From the NCBI RefSeq assembly GCF_000143535.2, contig NC_037316.1, positions 186,001-250,000 on the forward strand: DNA of 64,000 bases. Reading direction: 5' to 3'. Origin of the DNA: Botrytis cinerea B05.10. Its lineage: Eukaryota > Ascomycota > Leotiomycetes > Helotiales > Sclerotiniaceae. Shown here in pieces: positions 42,893 to 53,714 of this stretch. Each line of letters starts with the position of its first letter. Within the stretch, counting starts at the first letter, position 1. Both the position numbers and the translations under genes were made by a program. The notes beneath the pieces are model-generated. The model had not been told where the DNA came from, did no database searches, and saw only the letters and a program-made list of their open reading frames with translations.

Positions 42893-44678
42893 AATTTTCA
42901 TCCCATGACTCACTGTATTGATTTTTGTTTCTTGTGTATTAGGTGGTGCCGACTATAACGCCCTGAAAATACCAACCATAGCTCCGAAGGGGATTCTCCT
43001 GTAAATCTTGTTGCACATGTTGAGATTTTGAGAACAAAATCTCTTGTTTTAAATAAGGCTTAAAATCCCTTACACTCCATACGGCTCCTCTTCGGCGATT
43101 ACTCACACCCTTTCTGTTCTCTGTTTGAACAACTTTCACTACATCTGCAATTGGACCTGTCCGCGTGCAACGTTTTTGAATATTCAATAGAAGTGATCGA
43201 TGTAGACCTAAAGCGGCATTTGGGTTTCGTCATTTGATGCGTTGGCCAATGAAGCATTCCTTAATTCATTCGCATCTTGCTGACAGCCATGTTGTAGGGA
43301 GGCTTGAGGAGCGGTACTGTTCATGTAGATTTGAAACTCGATTAGAGTCGTCCAGAATGATGAATTGACTAGAAATGCATTGCTAGCTGCACTTGCTCTA
43401 GACTAAGTGCTATAATGGTTCATCTGATATACTTTAGGGGCAGTTCAAGTGGCGTGCGCCGAATGACTAGTAGCTATTGGCATCACACTGCTATTTAGAT
43501 GTATTGGGAATCAGAAATGGACCACAGATATGAGAGTGACCCATGCATACTAGCTGCATAATCAAATCTCAGGTTCATCTGAGTGAAGAAGCGTGAGATA
43601 GTCTAGATTATGACTTGGTTGGATAGAAATAACAGCAAGCTGCTTAGAGGTGTGCCTAGGTAGGTACTTGAACATATCTACAACAAAGGGGAATGGCCAC
43701 ATATTGCATGATGGAAGACACTATTTAGGTAGACTGAATGCTGGAAGGAACTGGATTGCCTAAGTTGGTGACGTTTGAAGCAAACATGAACTCCTGCAGA
43801 GATACCGAAATATGATACCCTATATCTCATTAGGAGAATCACGCTTAGTTTTGACAAGAACTATTAGATATTTTATCCTTTGGCTTTCTTGAATTCTTGG
43901 ATCACTCATGAAATAATGAACCAAGCTGGCCAATATACCCCAAAGCCAACAGCTTTGAAACCTGTTGTACTAGAGTAGGCGAATTGAACAATGACATCAA
44001 CAAATACTGGATATCTACAAGTACAAGGAATCGGTCCGCATTGTGGAAATTTTCATACGTTTCTTCCAAACGTTGATGAAGACGATACTGCTCAACTAGT
44101 AAAAAGCCTATCATTAGCTTTCGTTGACCTATTTACATCTATATCATCACAGAGCTAAGGAAATGTGAAATCGTAAATAAATCTTGCATCTCATCTCAGC
44201 TCCCCTATCATCTCAAGTCCTCAGCCGAACACGAAGCGATAAAAATTCGCGTTGGCAGTAGTGGAGCCCAGGTTTCAGCACCATGGGGCGGTTCTTTCAT
44301 CACAAAATAATTCTGCTGAATAGTGAATTACCAAGCCGTAGTGTAGCAGCCATTAAAACCCTTTACTAATAAAAAAATCTTTCCCTACAACAACACCTTT
44401 TTAAATACTTGCAAGCTCATCTTGTGAAATTTCCATTCCGTTGTGTCAATATTATCAAGGAACTCCTGAACTTTGCAATAATGTAATGGTATTCATTACT
44501 TTCCTTTCGACAATTTCTACAATATTCCAGATACCATCACTACGAAGTTCTGATAAATAGAAGGACAAGACGATTGATAAGCTTGGCTTCAGGCTGTCAA
44601 ACTAAACCTCTCTTCACTCAAATACCTTGCCACCCCTCTGAACTTTTCATTTGGATTGTTGGATAGCAATCAACAACG
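42893..44678. other. Intergenic region, 1.79 kb
   Basis: No gene recognised. Short frames (e.g. 42939-43187 and 43902-44114, minus) have no domain or splice context that I can support. The last 250 bp before 44679 are leader-like (C/T/A-rich). Confidence 0.5.
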
Positions 44679-46050
44679 ATGCCATCGAGGAGAAAACAAC
44701 TAAAGAGAAAACAACCTGTCGCGACTCGCAGCTCAGCGAGACTAGCTAAGAAGCATCGAGCCAATACGCCAGAAGAAGATGTACAAGCACCGCAGCGAGA
44801 TATCGAGAAGCCAGAAGTCAAGGCAGAGCCCGAGTCAAATGATGAAACACCACTTGCTAGTAAGTTATATCACTCACCATTTCTTTAGAAGATAATCTGA
44901 AATTGCTGTTAGTTAATCCCGGAATCGAGGCCGAAATGTTTGATAATGGCGCCGATGCAGATGATGAAGCTGAAGACTTCCAAGGAGAAGGCAACGACGA
45001 GGATGAACGACACGAACCTTCCGAGAGAGAACCAGAGGCAGACAAGTCCGATGATGAAACGGATTATGAACAGTACATAGCGTACGGTTCCGACGATCCT
45101 GAGTATCACGAAATACGACGCAAACGTGGTAAGCTATTCTCAATCCCATGAATAATTCAGCTAATATGGTGAACACAGAGAATGAAGTATCGCCGTTGCC
45201 CAGGGTACCGACAATTCCTCGATTGATTACAATACTTCGTGGTAATGGCAGGGATACCTCGGATCAACGCCTCACAGCCAGTTCTGGAAAGAATAGGCTC
45301 CCGAACTTTTTCGATAAATATGGAACCCGGCATCACATCCCTATCGAGATCTTCAAACAAATATTGGACTACCTGCATCAACAGAAAGATGTCATTACCG
45401 CTACTTCGGTATCCCTTACCAATGTTTATAATTACGGACTTGTCTTCGATATTTTTGGACTCGGTATATGTAGGAGAATCAAGGATTTACTACAAAACCA
45501 GCCAGTGGAAGCATGGGAAACAGGCTTTTTTGACCTCCCAGTTCTCTTTGCGCCACCCTCAAGGCCCAAAGTTTGTCTTCGAAACGTCCTTCATTCGTGG
45601 TTTCCAGAAAGGCTCACGTGGATCCAGTATGGTAATAAATGTATGTATCATGGCCCGATCTCACTCAAGCTTATACGAAGATATATAAGGAGAACTGAGG
45701 GGGAAGGACAACGGAGAGCGATTAAGGAACATGAAACACGACTTAGAGAAGGTCGGGAGAATAAATTGCAAAGGCAAAGAGACAGAAAAAAGCGCATCGA
45801 AAATAGACGCAACAGAAGAATTGCCAGGTTGTCAGAAACACAAGAAGCACATGCCGAGGATTCAGAATTCTCAGATGATCACGATTGCGTTGAGAGCCAA
45901 TGCGCTCTTAACCCCGAAACGGCCCATAAGAAAATACAGTATGTCTCTTCAGGGCGTGATCCGATTACCGATTCCGAGGCAATGAATTCTTTTGCCGAAG
46001 ACTCGGATGATATGGGATGGTCGACTGAGGACTCAATGCTGGCATCATAG
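44679..46050 (+). CDS. F-box-like nuclear protein with acidic and basic regions, 422 aa
   Basis: Three exons, 44679-44859, 44913-45128 and 45179-46050, with introns of 53 and 50 bp (GT-AG, branch CTAAT); 423 codons in total. Residues 1-25 are strongly basic (MPSRRKQLKRKQPVATRSSA), a likely nuclear signal. Residues 60-130 are very acidic (DADDEAEDFQGEGNDEDERH, then SDDETDYEQYIAYGSDD). At about 184-215 the stretch HIPIEIFKQILDYLHQQKDV followed by ITATSVSLTN matches the start of an F-box-like helix pair, which recruits Skp1 in SCF ubiquitin ligases. Then comes a globular part with WFPERLTWIQYGNKCMYHG and a highly basic helix about 330-365 (RDRKKRIENRRNRRIARL). There is no recognisable substrate-binding repeat. 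F-box assignment is moderate; the gene itself is well supported by splicing. Confidence 0.8.
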
Positions 46051-46384
46051 TTTCATTAATAACATGAGATAAACGTCTGCGATTGCAACGCTCGCTGATT
46101 GTGATGTCTTTTACTGTGCGGCCGTTGAATAGGTGGCGGAAAATAAGGCTGATGTCAATTTTGATGTAGAAAGATCTAGTCAAAAAAACTGGACGTAGTC
46201 AAAAGTACAATACTTTGACTGATTGCGTATTAAGTGGGCGTAGATGATGGATTGCTAGCGGTAAATTCAGCAAAATACATTTGGGAGTGGTGACTGCATG
46301 AAAAAATAGAGGGTTTTCGATTTGGTGTATAATCCTCCGTAAAAAACCGTTGTTTTTATTGTCAGATTATATTAACATAAGCGA

Positions 46385-46410
46385 GGGGGGGGGGGGGGGG
46401 GGGGGGGGGG
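46385..46410 (+). repeat. Homopolymer of 26 G
   Basis: Twenty-six consecutive G bases stand in an otherwise AT-rich intergenic region, just after GCGA. Length is at the limit of sequencing reliability. It could form quadruplex structures or act as a nucleosome-excluding tract. Confidence 0.9.
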
Positions 46411-46502
46411 TGCAAGGCCATATACGCGAGTCTCTCGTTGATACTCGTGAGAGATCACAGTGAAGTAAATTGAGGAGAGTTGCAGACTTTTTTTTCTCTC
46501 TC

Positions 46503-46510
46503 TATATAAG
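46503..46510 (+). promoter_or_regulatory. TATA-like box (TATATAAG)
   Basis: It follows a CTCTCTC stretch and lies about 350 bp upstream of the ATG at 46858, implying a long leader or a leader intron if it is used. Confidence 0.4.
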
Positions 46511-46857
46511 GTTGTTGGGGACTGCATTTTCATTTACAAAAGCCTCGTGAGCTATTTCATTCACCAGGACAGCTACATCTTGATGCGAATTTCGAGTAAC
46601 AATTGGCTATAGAAAATTTGTTACCATTCACAAACAAAGACCTAGTCGTCAACAATGAAAATCTTTATATTGTAGCAATTGACAGCCTCCGCAAATGTAT
46701 TAGTGTCACGGATTTTTCCCTCAAACAAAGAGGACTTGACTATCCAGGAATCCAAGAACTTATTATTATAAGAAATAAATCATAATGTAGTGAGTAACTT
46801 TTATTCTCCACCCCATTTTATTTTTATTTTTGTGATCGATATATAACATCCGTAACA

Positions 46858-48244
46858 ATGGTACGCCAATTCCGTGTACATGTACCAGCTGTTCATGTGC
46901 AGCCAACTTTCCATCTGATCGAAGCAGAGATCCTGGATCTTTCATATCAAGCACTGGTTTTACAGGTTGATGGCACCGTGAGACTGGATAAAACGGCAAT
47001 AAACCCTGCCGCCTGGAGAGGTCGTGCAGGTGCTGAATTAGTGGGCGGTCCAAATGGCATCCCCCCTGGTCGTATAAGAAATAAATTGGCAGCGCTACCA
47101 ACCGGCCCTCAGTTAAGAAATAGCTGCACAATGTCTTTTTCTGGTACGTGGGCTCCATAGGGACTTGCTAGAGTGTTTGGATAGTAAATAATAACGTTCG
47201 AATGTGTATAGGTCAATTAGGAACGTTTGGAACCCCTGGAGCAATGCCGCTTATGATACTAGCTGTTCGAGTGGATGATCCTAATGATGGCACACTTCAA
47301 CCCCCTCCACTCGGACTGGCAATTGGAAAGGCAAATCATGATTACTTTTTAAGGAAAGGAATTTCCCATATAATGTCCCGTGCAATGAATATTAGGAGAG
47401 GTATCCCCAACAATTATGACCCCAACGATGAGGAACAAGTAAATGAAAACAAATGGCGATCCGAACCGCCTGTATCTATTGCGTTCCCTCTGATAGGATG
47501 TAGAACAGGGTATGGGTTTATTAATGCAGCCGAGTAAGTTTTAATTTTTTACAGAATGTATTGTCTTTAGTTTTCAGTCGTGCTTCCCGAACCATTTTTC
47601 ACTTTCGTGTCTCCTCACAATACATCTGGTTGACTTCCTGAAATTGTTCAAACCCCCTCATTGGGCAAGTGCTGACTTCCTGATTTTTCAGAAATATTCT
47701 GAGCGCAATCATTGGGTGGTACAGAGATCCACAATACAACGGACTGTTTGGCAATGCTGCAATGCGCGCTCTCAGCATTCCAGATATATATCTCGTCGTT
47801 CCTCCAAGAACACCTTTAAACGTACGTCGTCTCAAGCCTGCATTGATTCGATCTGCCTGGGAAAAGGCATGGAAGTAAGTGATTATCCTCCACATTTCTA
47901 CTGTACTCTGTTTCATAAACTACAGAATGTCTTATGATACAGATACTGACTGGTTTATCTATAGCCGATATATGCCACCACCTCCGCCTGCTGCTGGTGC
48001 TCCACCCGCAAATTTGTCTAGAGAGGCCAATGGAAACCAGTCTGATCAAAATCGACAACACACAACTACATATTGGGCACCAAATCTTGGTAATGTTTTA
48101 TTAGTTGATGGTGTGGATGATGTAGCAGGAGGGTTTCCACTCAACCTTACCCCATGGGTACGAGAGAATATCACTGATGCCTGGATCAGACGTAATTGTA
48201 AAGTATTTAGAGGAGGTAGAATAAGGAGAGTGACTGTGATTTGA
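46858..48244 (+). CDS. Unrecognised protein, possibly a divergent macro domain, 356 aa
   Basis: Four exons, 46858-47143, 47212-47533, 47692-47874 and 47965-48244, with introns of 68, 158 and 90 bp; 357 codons in all. No family is recognised with certainty. The order of motifs resembles a macro (ADP-ribose-binding) domain: TAINPAAWRGRAGAELVGG where macro domains have the N-P/A-N and Gly-rich loop; TFGTPGAMPLMILAVRVDD like the TPGYxLP...ViHxVgP strand; GKANHDYFLRKGISHIMSRA as the long helix; then PPVSIAFPLIGCRTGYGFIN with AAENILSAIIGWYRD, close to the SIAFPaIstGvyGyP...AA segment. The canonical GGGV loop is not preserved, so ligand binding is doubtful. After this comes a Pro-rich stretch (PPPPPAAGAPPAN) and a basic C terminus (CKVFRGGRIRRVTVI). 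The gene call is solid; the fold is inference. Confidence 0.8.
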
Positions 48245-49642
48245 ATTTGATATAAATTTAACGGGGAAGGGAGGAAGGAAGAGTGTAGACTAGAGGGAGT
48301 TGCTGAATTATCATTTACTTAGAGAACAGAGCTTCAATCTTTGCGAAATTCTAATCTCTAGAGGTCCAGAATGCCCATTTTACCCATGACTTATAATAAG
48401 AATGAAAGGATTTCACTTGAGGGTGATTTGTACCAAGGGCAAGGAAGAAAATACCACGAGAAAGAAGTATCAAACAACAGTCACATGCTGCATTGTAATT
48501 CGAACACACTCTATAAGCGATACGAATGTGAAGCTAGTTGCGTCCCAGTTCAATAAATATCAACACAATTCTATACATGGGGTTCAAAATCCAGGTCAGT
48601 GAATAGCAGGAATTCCAAAAGTCTGGACTGAAAGTCTAACAACGAAAGATTTTGGATCCCCATCACAATTAACAAAGTGTACATGAAATTCGAATCACTT
48701 TCGAAGAATGGCGGTGATGAAGGCTCGTTTTTGGTCTAATATTCCAGACGATTCAACAAACTTGATTCTGGCTAGAACGAAATGGCGATTTAGAATGCAG
48801 TCCGCATAATCTTTGTGTGTGCGGCTATGCACTACACAGATTTACCACGATAATACACATTCATGATACAAACATCACCAATTAAATCTACTCTGAGCAT
48901 CTACCGATGCTCAACTATAGCTCTCTTCTATTAAAAATGACTATCCATGAGATTTGACGCTGACCCCTCACTGCTGCTAACATTGTGACAAGATGGGCAT
49001 GCTCGTATGCCTATCAGAACCCTAGTTCCAATGCCAGTTTCAATTTTAGTCACATTTTCGAAAGAGAAAACCACACCAACCGTTTAATTCCCTCGAACGT
49101 TCTCGTTCCGACAATAACTTTGGAACTGTACACTGATCAGGTGACCATTTATTAATATACCCATACAAAGCTGCCCCTGGTTACGCAGCCTGCTGACCAT
49201 AAGCGAGCATTCCCCTTGGCTTCGGGGTTTATCTAAACGCCGCCGAACCCGCCTACAGGAATTAAGTCGAAGCTGATAAACGAAAAATTGTTCCTTGAAC
49301 GGAATTTGTTTCCATATTTCCCTCTTTGAATGCAAAGGAATTAAGAATATAAAATGAATCAGACATTAAGGGCTTATTTTTATTTATCAATGATTGCTAT
49401 ACTGATAACCTTACACCAGCAGTATCTAGGTAGCATCGATATAATTCGATCCGCGGTATGCAGCACGAAGATGTTTGAAAGTCTAAGCAAATATGACGCG
49501 AATATACCATAAATTTATTGAGACATGGAGATATCGGATTTGAACATTCCGCATATTATAAGAGTATCTATAAGAAGATAATATTCCCTCGACTTCGACT
49601 GCTTCAATTTGCTTCAGTTCAACAACAACAAAATCTTAAAAC
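48245..49642. other. Intergenic region, 1.4 kb
   Basis: No gene recognised. Frames at 48371-48602 and 49084-49335 are short and without pattern. The end is the former promoter of the interrupted dehydrogenase, with TA-rich sequence at 49553-49576. Confidence 0.5.
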
Positions 49643-50611
49643 ATGATTTACAGGAACTCCATTATCATCACTGGTGGGACCATCAACCTAGGGTACCAGA
49701 ATGCTCTCAAGATAGCAAGACAGCATCCAGACTACCTCGTCGTCATCGCATCCAGGTCCGATGAACAAAACTCCGCCCAATCCATCAACAAAAGTCTACA
49801 TCAAGACAATGCTATTTTCATGCAACTCGATCTTTCCGACTCAAAAAGCGTTCGAAATTTTGCTACGAAATAGATCGCTGATTCCACGAAACCTCAAATT
49901 AAAGCTTTAGTTTTGAACGCCGGTCTTCAACTCCCAGCCGGTCTCGTGATGACACCCGAGGGATTGGAAGCAACTTTTGCCATTGCTCATGTGGGACACG
50001 CACTTCTTTTCTTCCTCTTATGTCCACATCTCGCGCCTGATTCCCGCGTGGTTTTCACATCGAGCGGCACACACGATCCTACGCAAAAGACTGGTATGTC
50101 TGGGCCCGAATACAATACCGCAGAGGATCTCGACCGCCCTCCAGAATCCATGATTGAGATTCCAGGACGCAAGCGTTACACCACCGCTAAGCTTTGTAAC
50201 GTACTATTCGCCTACGCTATATCACGTAAACTCACCGAACCGGCCCCCGAGCGCCATATCACTGTTACAGCAATGGATCCTGGTCTTATGCCCGGCACTG
50301 GATTGGCAAGAGAAGCAAACAAGTTCGAACAATGGCTTTGGAATTCTGTTCTGCCACACATGATTTGGTTGCTTCGTTTACTTGCAACACCAAACACAAA
50401 TACACCAGCAGAGTCAGGTACTGCACTTGCTAGACTTGCGACTGCTGCTGACGTCAAGGGCACGACGGGAAAGTACTTTGAAGAACTAAGCGAGATCAAG
50501 TCGAGCAAGGATAGTTATGACGAGGGTAAACAAGAAGACTTATGGAATTGGACAGTCAGCTATTTGGCAAAGGACCCACTCGAGAAAGCGAAATTTGAGT
50601 CGCTCAGATGA
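49643..50611 (+). pseudogene. Short-chain dehydrogenase/reductase interrupted by one in-frame TAG
   Basis: One continuous reading frame of 323 codons codes for a short-chain dehydrogenase, except for TAG at 49871-49873 (codon 77). Before it are the Rossmann start SIIITGGTINLGYQNALKIA (glycine motif TGGxxxLG, slightly unusual) and the adenine-pocket strand FMQLDLSDSKSVRNFA. After it are VLNAGLQLPAG (NAG motif), VVFTSSGTHDPT (catalytic Ser), RKRYTTAKLCNV (YxxxK, Tyr about 179) and AMDPGLMPGTGLARE (PG motif). Everything else is intact, with no frameshift. A CAG to TAG transition would explain the stop. A GT...AG pair ending exactly at this TAG would remove only 24 bases, too short for a normal intron, so splicing is unlikely to rescue it. 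The downstream ATG near 49949 would lack the cofactor site. Probably a recently inactivated gene; a sequencing error or natural readthrough are alternatives. Confidence 0.8.
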
Positions 50612-50773
50612 AAGCAGACATTAAAACAGGTCAACATAAAACTTCTCTTCGCTTTTCAATCTGTACTGTAAGAATATTCCTAATGAATCCTGCAAAGATT
50701 CCGCTCCGCTAGCCAAGAAACAATGATTCTCGTTATGTCTTGTGGCTTAAGAAAAGACCCTGAGAAGCTCTAG

Positions 50774-51142
50774 ATGCGTGATTTATACGAAGAGTCGAAA
50801 GACATACCGCTGTTTTTATTGATGGATGAGGAAGGTCCTTTTAAATGGCTCGAGGATGGTACACTGAGTGGGGCATATCGGAGAAAAGGATTATTAAGTT
50901 TCCGCTGGGCAAAATCACGACATCGCAAATTTTACCTAACAATCCTCGCAATTCCTCATGAATTTCATCTATACTTGAATACCATGTTTAGTGAACCAAT
51001 GAAATGGAAAAAAGTTACCTATAAAAATCCACTTAATCCCGAAACTCTTGACAGCTTTCGGTTCGCGACGGCATGCCTAGCTTCACATCCGTCATACTAT
51101 CTGGATTTGCTCTTCTTGATCTCTTGTAAAAGCTTGGGTTAG
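50774..51142 (+). CDS. Small uncharacterised protein, 122 aa
   Basis: An ATG-initiated frame begins MRDLYEESKDIPLFLLMDEE and contains FRWAKSRHRKFYLTILAIPH and a hydrophobic end (YYLDLLFLISCK). Composition is protein-like (many aromatic and charged residues, few low-complexity runs), but no family is recognised and no introns are evident. It follows the interrupted dehydrogenase on the same strand by 160 bp and precedes the permease. It could be a remnant of a larger gene. Confidence 0.45.
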   Translation: MRDLYEESKDIPLFLLMDEEGPFKWLEDGTLSGAYRRKGLLSFRWAKSRHRKFYLTILAIPHEFHLYLNTMFSEPMKWKKVTYKNPLNPETLDSFRFATACLASHPSYYLDLLFLISCKSLG

Positions 51143-51400
51143 TATCACGTCTTCGTCTCACTAAATTTATCATGTTGTTATGTACACTTAAGAATCTTCC
51201 AATTCCCTTCTGATGTTTTTCTGCACCTTGTTGTATTATATGAATAGCAAACGCCTCGAATTATTCCCCTTTCACGCATAATTTATACCCTTGAGTGCTC
51301 GAGCCATTCTATATCCCTCGAACCGTCATACAATCCAGGGCATCAATAGTAACCAAGATATCGACAGGATCCCGGCACCTCAGAAATAAACACCAAAAAC

Positions 51401-53283
51401 ATGAGAGACTATTCGAATAACGCATCGAGTCCTAAATATGGCGGTACGGATCAAGTTAGCGAGACCCCCAAGACGGGAGTTGGAACACAAAGCAATTTCA
51501 GTCAAGGTACAATTAAAAAACAATCCTGATAATCGACTAGACTTTCTAGCTCTTAATTCTGACTCTCAAACAGAAGAAGGAGAATCCGCTTATCAAACTA
51601 ATGATGCGCGCCGTCAAATTGGCCCCATTTCCGCCATTTTCTTGATCTTCAATCGCATGATCGGAACCGGAATCTTCTCGACCCCAAGTACCATTGTTGC
51701 ACTTTCCGGATCTGTTGGGCTAGCACTATTTATCTGGGTTGCAGGTATGCTGATTGCAGCAGCTGGTCTTGCAACATATATGGAATTTGGTACCGGACTT
51801 CCACGAAACGGTGGCGAAAAGAACTATCTCGAATATGTATTCCGAAAGCCTAAGTTTCTCGTCACTAGTATGTATGCTATGTATGTAGTACTACTCGGTT
51901 GGGCGGGTTCGAATTCCGTGGTATTTGGGGAGTATATTTTGAGTGCCGCCGAAGTTGAGGTAACTCGTTGGAATCAACGTGGAGTAGGATTGGCCTGTAT
52001 CACAGCCGCTTTCTTGATCCATGGGTTTTCTGTAAAATGGGGATTGAGACTTCAAAATCTTTTGGGTGTTATCAAGCTTCTAATTCTTCTCCTGATCATC
52101 ATCTCGGGCTTTGTTGCGCTTGGTGGCCATCTCAGAATCGAGAAGCCAAACAATTTTACCAATGCTTTTGAGGGAACGACTGGTAGCGCGTAAGAAAACA
52201 CCCATCCCATGAACAACATTATCATCTGACTTTGTGTAGCTACGGAGTTGTCACAGCTCTGTACAACGTCATCTGGAGTTATATCGGCTATAGCAATGCC
52301 AATTATGCACTTTCCGAAACCAAAAATCCGGTCAGAACACTCAAGATGGCCGCGCCTACAGCTCTCGCTATAGTCGGCGTGCTTTATATGCTTGCAAACG
52401 TATGTTGGCGATATCAAGATCCTCCACAAATAATGCTAATGTGTAAATCAGATTGCATATTTTGCCGCTGTACCAAAGGAGGAAATCATGACTTCGGGTC
52501 GTATTTTGGCTGCTTCATTTTTCAGAAACATGTTTGGATCCCGTGCCGAACGTGTATTGTCTGTTTTCGTTGCCCTTTCAGCATTTGGGAATGTCCTGAG
52601 TGTCATATTCTCCCAAGGCAGAAGTAGGTTGCTTCGTATGACTTCCCACAAAGTGTTATTCTAACAATTCTTAGTTGTACAAGAAATTGGCCGAGAAGGA
52701 ATCTTGCCATTCTCCCGACTTTGGGCAAGTAACAAGCCTTTTAACACACCATTCATGGGCCTTTTCGAACATTGGCTGGTGTCTGTGATCATTATGTTAG
52801 CTCCTCCACCTGGAGATGCTTACAACTTTATTCTGAAGTATGTTCCTTTTTACTCAAGATCTTGCTATCATTCAACTAACACCACTCAGTGTTATCTCAT
52901 ACCCACTTGCGGTAGTAAACGTCTTTGTATCTCTAGCTTTGCTTATCCTTTATGCTCGACCATTCGCAGCTGATCGCCATCCACAACATTGGGCCCCGCC
53001 TTTCCGTGCTACTTGGCCTGTGGTTTTATTCTTCCTTCTCTCGAATGTCTACCTTGTCGTTGCACCATTTGTTCCACCCGATGAGGGACAAAATGTATAC
53101 GAGAGTTTGCCATATTACCTTCATTGTGTTGTGGGTATTGCATTCTTCGGCGCGGGAGCTATTTACTGGTTGATTTGGGCTCAAATACTACCCAGAATTG
53201 GTGGATATAAACTCGTTCGAGAGAATATCGTTACTGATGATGGATGGAGTGGAAGTGTCTTCAGAAGGGTCAAATCAGAATAG
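51401..53283 (+). CDS. MUP1: Mup1-type high-affinity methionine / amino-acid permease, 536 aa
   Basis: Six exons: 51401-51506, 51574-52189, 52240-52399, 52452-52623, 52675-52837 and 52890-53283, with introns of 67, 50, 52, 51 and 52 bp; exactly 537 codons. The first exon is in a different frame from the apparent upstream extension of the main frame; the spliced start MRDYSNNASSPKYGGTDQVS fits a cytosolic Ser-rich N tail. It takes up methionine (and often cysteine) across the plasma membrane by proton symport. The L-type transporter signature is clear: RRQIGPISAIFLIFNRMIGT followed by GIFSTPSTIVALSGSVGLAL (helix 1 with GTG loop), GLPRNGGEKNYLEYVFRKP and WAGSNSVVFGEYIL. About 12 hydrophobic segments can be followed through NAPL-like NALSETKNPVRTLKMAAPTA to the C terminus. 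Mup1, Mup3 or a paralogue cannot be told apart by eye. No regulatory site recognised. Confidence 0.92.
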
Positions 53284-53714
53284 ATAACGAGAAGCAATTG
53301 GGCTGACAAGGGAGCAACGGAGTACAAATTATTGGTATCAACACTTTATAAGAATAATGGTAATAACAACAACAAATTCAACATGTAATAGAAAGTAAAC
53401 AATTGAGGTTCTGATGATCGTTGTTGTTATCGATGTATTACTAGTTGTGTAAATAAGGCTGAAATGTTAGATCCAATCACACATACGCTATTCCTCATCC
53501 AATCTAGTCTAAAATGCCACCCTATCATACCCGCTTCCCGCCTCCCGCCTCCAATCCAGACGAACATGTTCACAAAGCAACTTATGTCAAACTCATCTTG
53601 CAGTAAGTTCACAACGCATAACAATAATGCTTCATTGAGACCCACATTCATCTGGATGCCTCATATACCGTGTCGTTCTCCTCGCGCAAATTGATATCTG
53701 TTATCCGTAAAACA
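53284..53714. other. Intergenic region, 430 bp
   Basis: It holds the 3' UTR of the permease (A-rich, 53330-53410) and the leader of the acidic protein gene. No gene seen; the upstream extension of the next frame to 53670 starts with GTG, not ATG. Confidence 0.55.

Larger units (their letters stand above)
46051..46857. promoter_or_regulatory. Intergenic region with a 26-G homopolymer and a TATA box
   Basis: It holds the 3' end of the F-box-like gene and the promoter of the 356-aa gene. A run of 26 G lies at 46385-46410 and a TATATAAG element at 46503-46510, about 350 bp before the next ATG; a C/T-rich block (TTTTTTTTCTCTCTCTATATA) precedes it. The frame at 46603-46785 begins with TTG and is probably leader. 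Confidence 0.55.

Noticed and set aside
46603..46785. Plus-strand 60-codon frame upstream of the macro-like gene
   Set aside because: Begins with TTG and sits between TATA box and ATG, so probably leader sequence.
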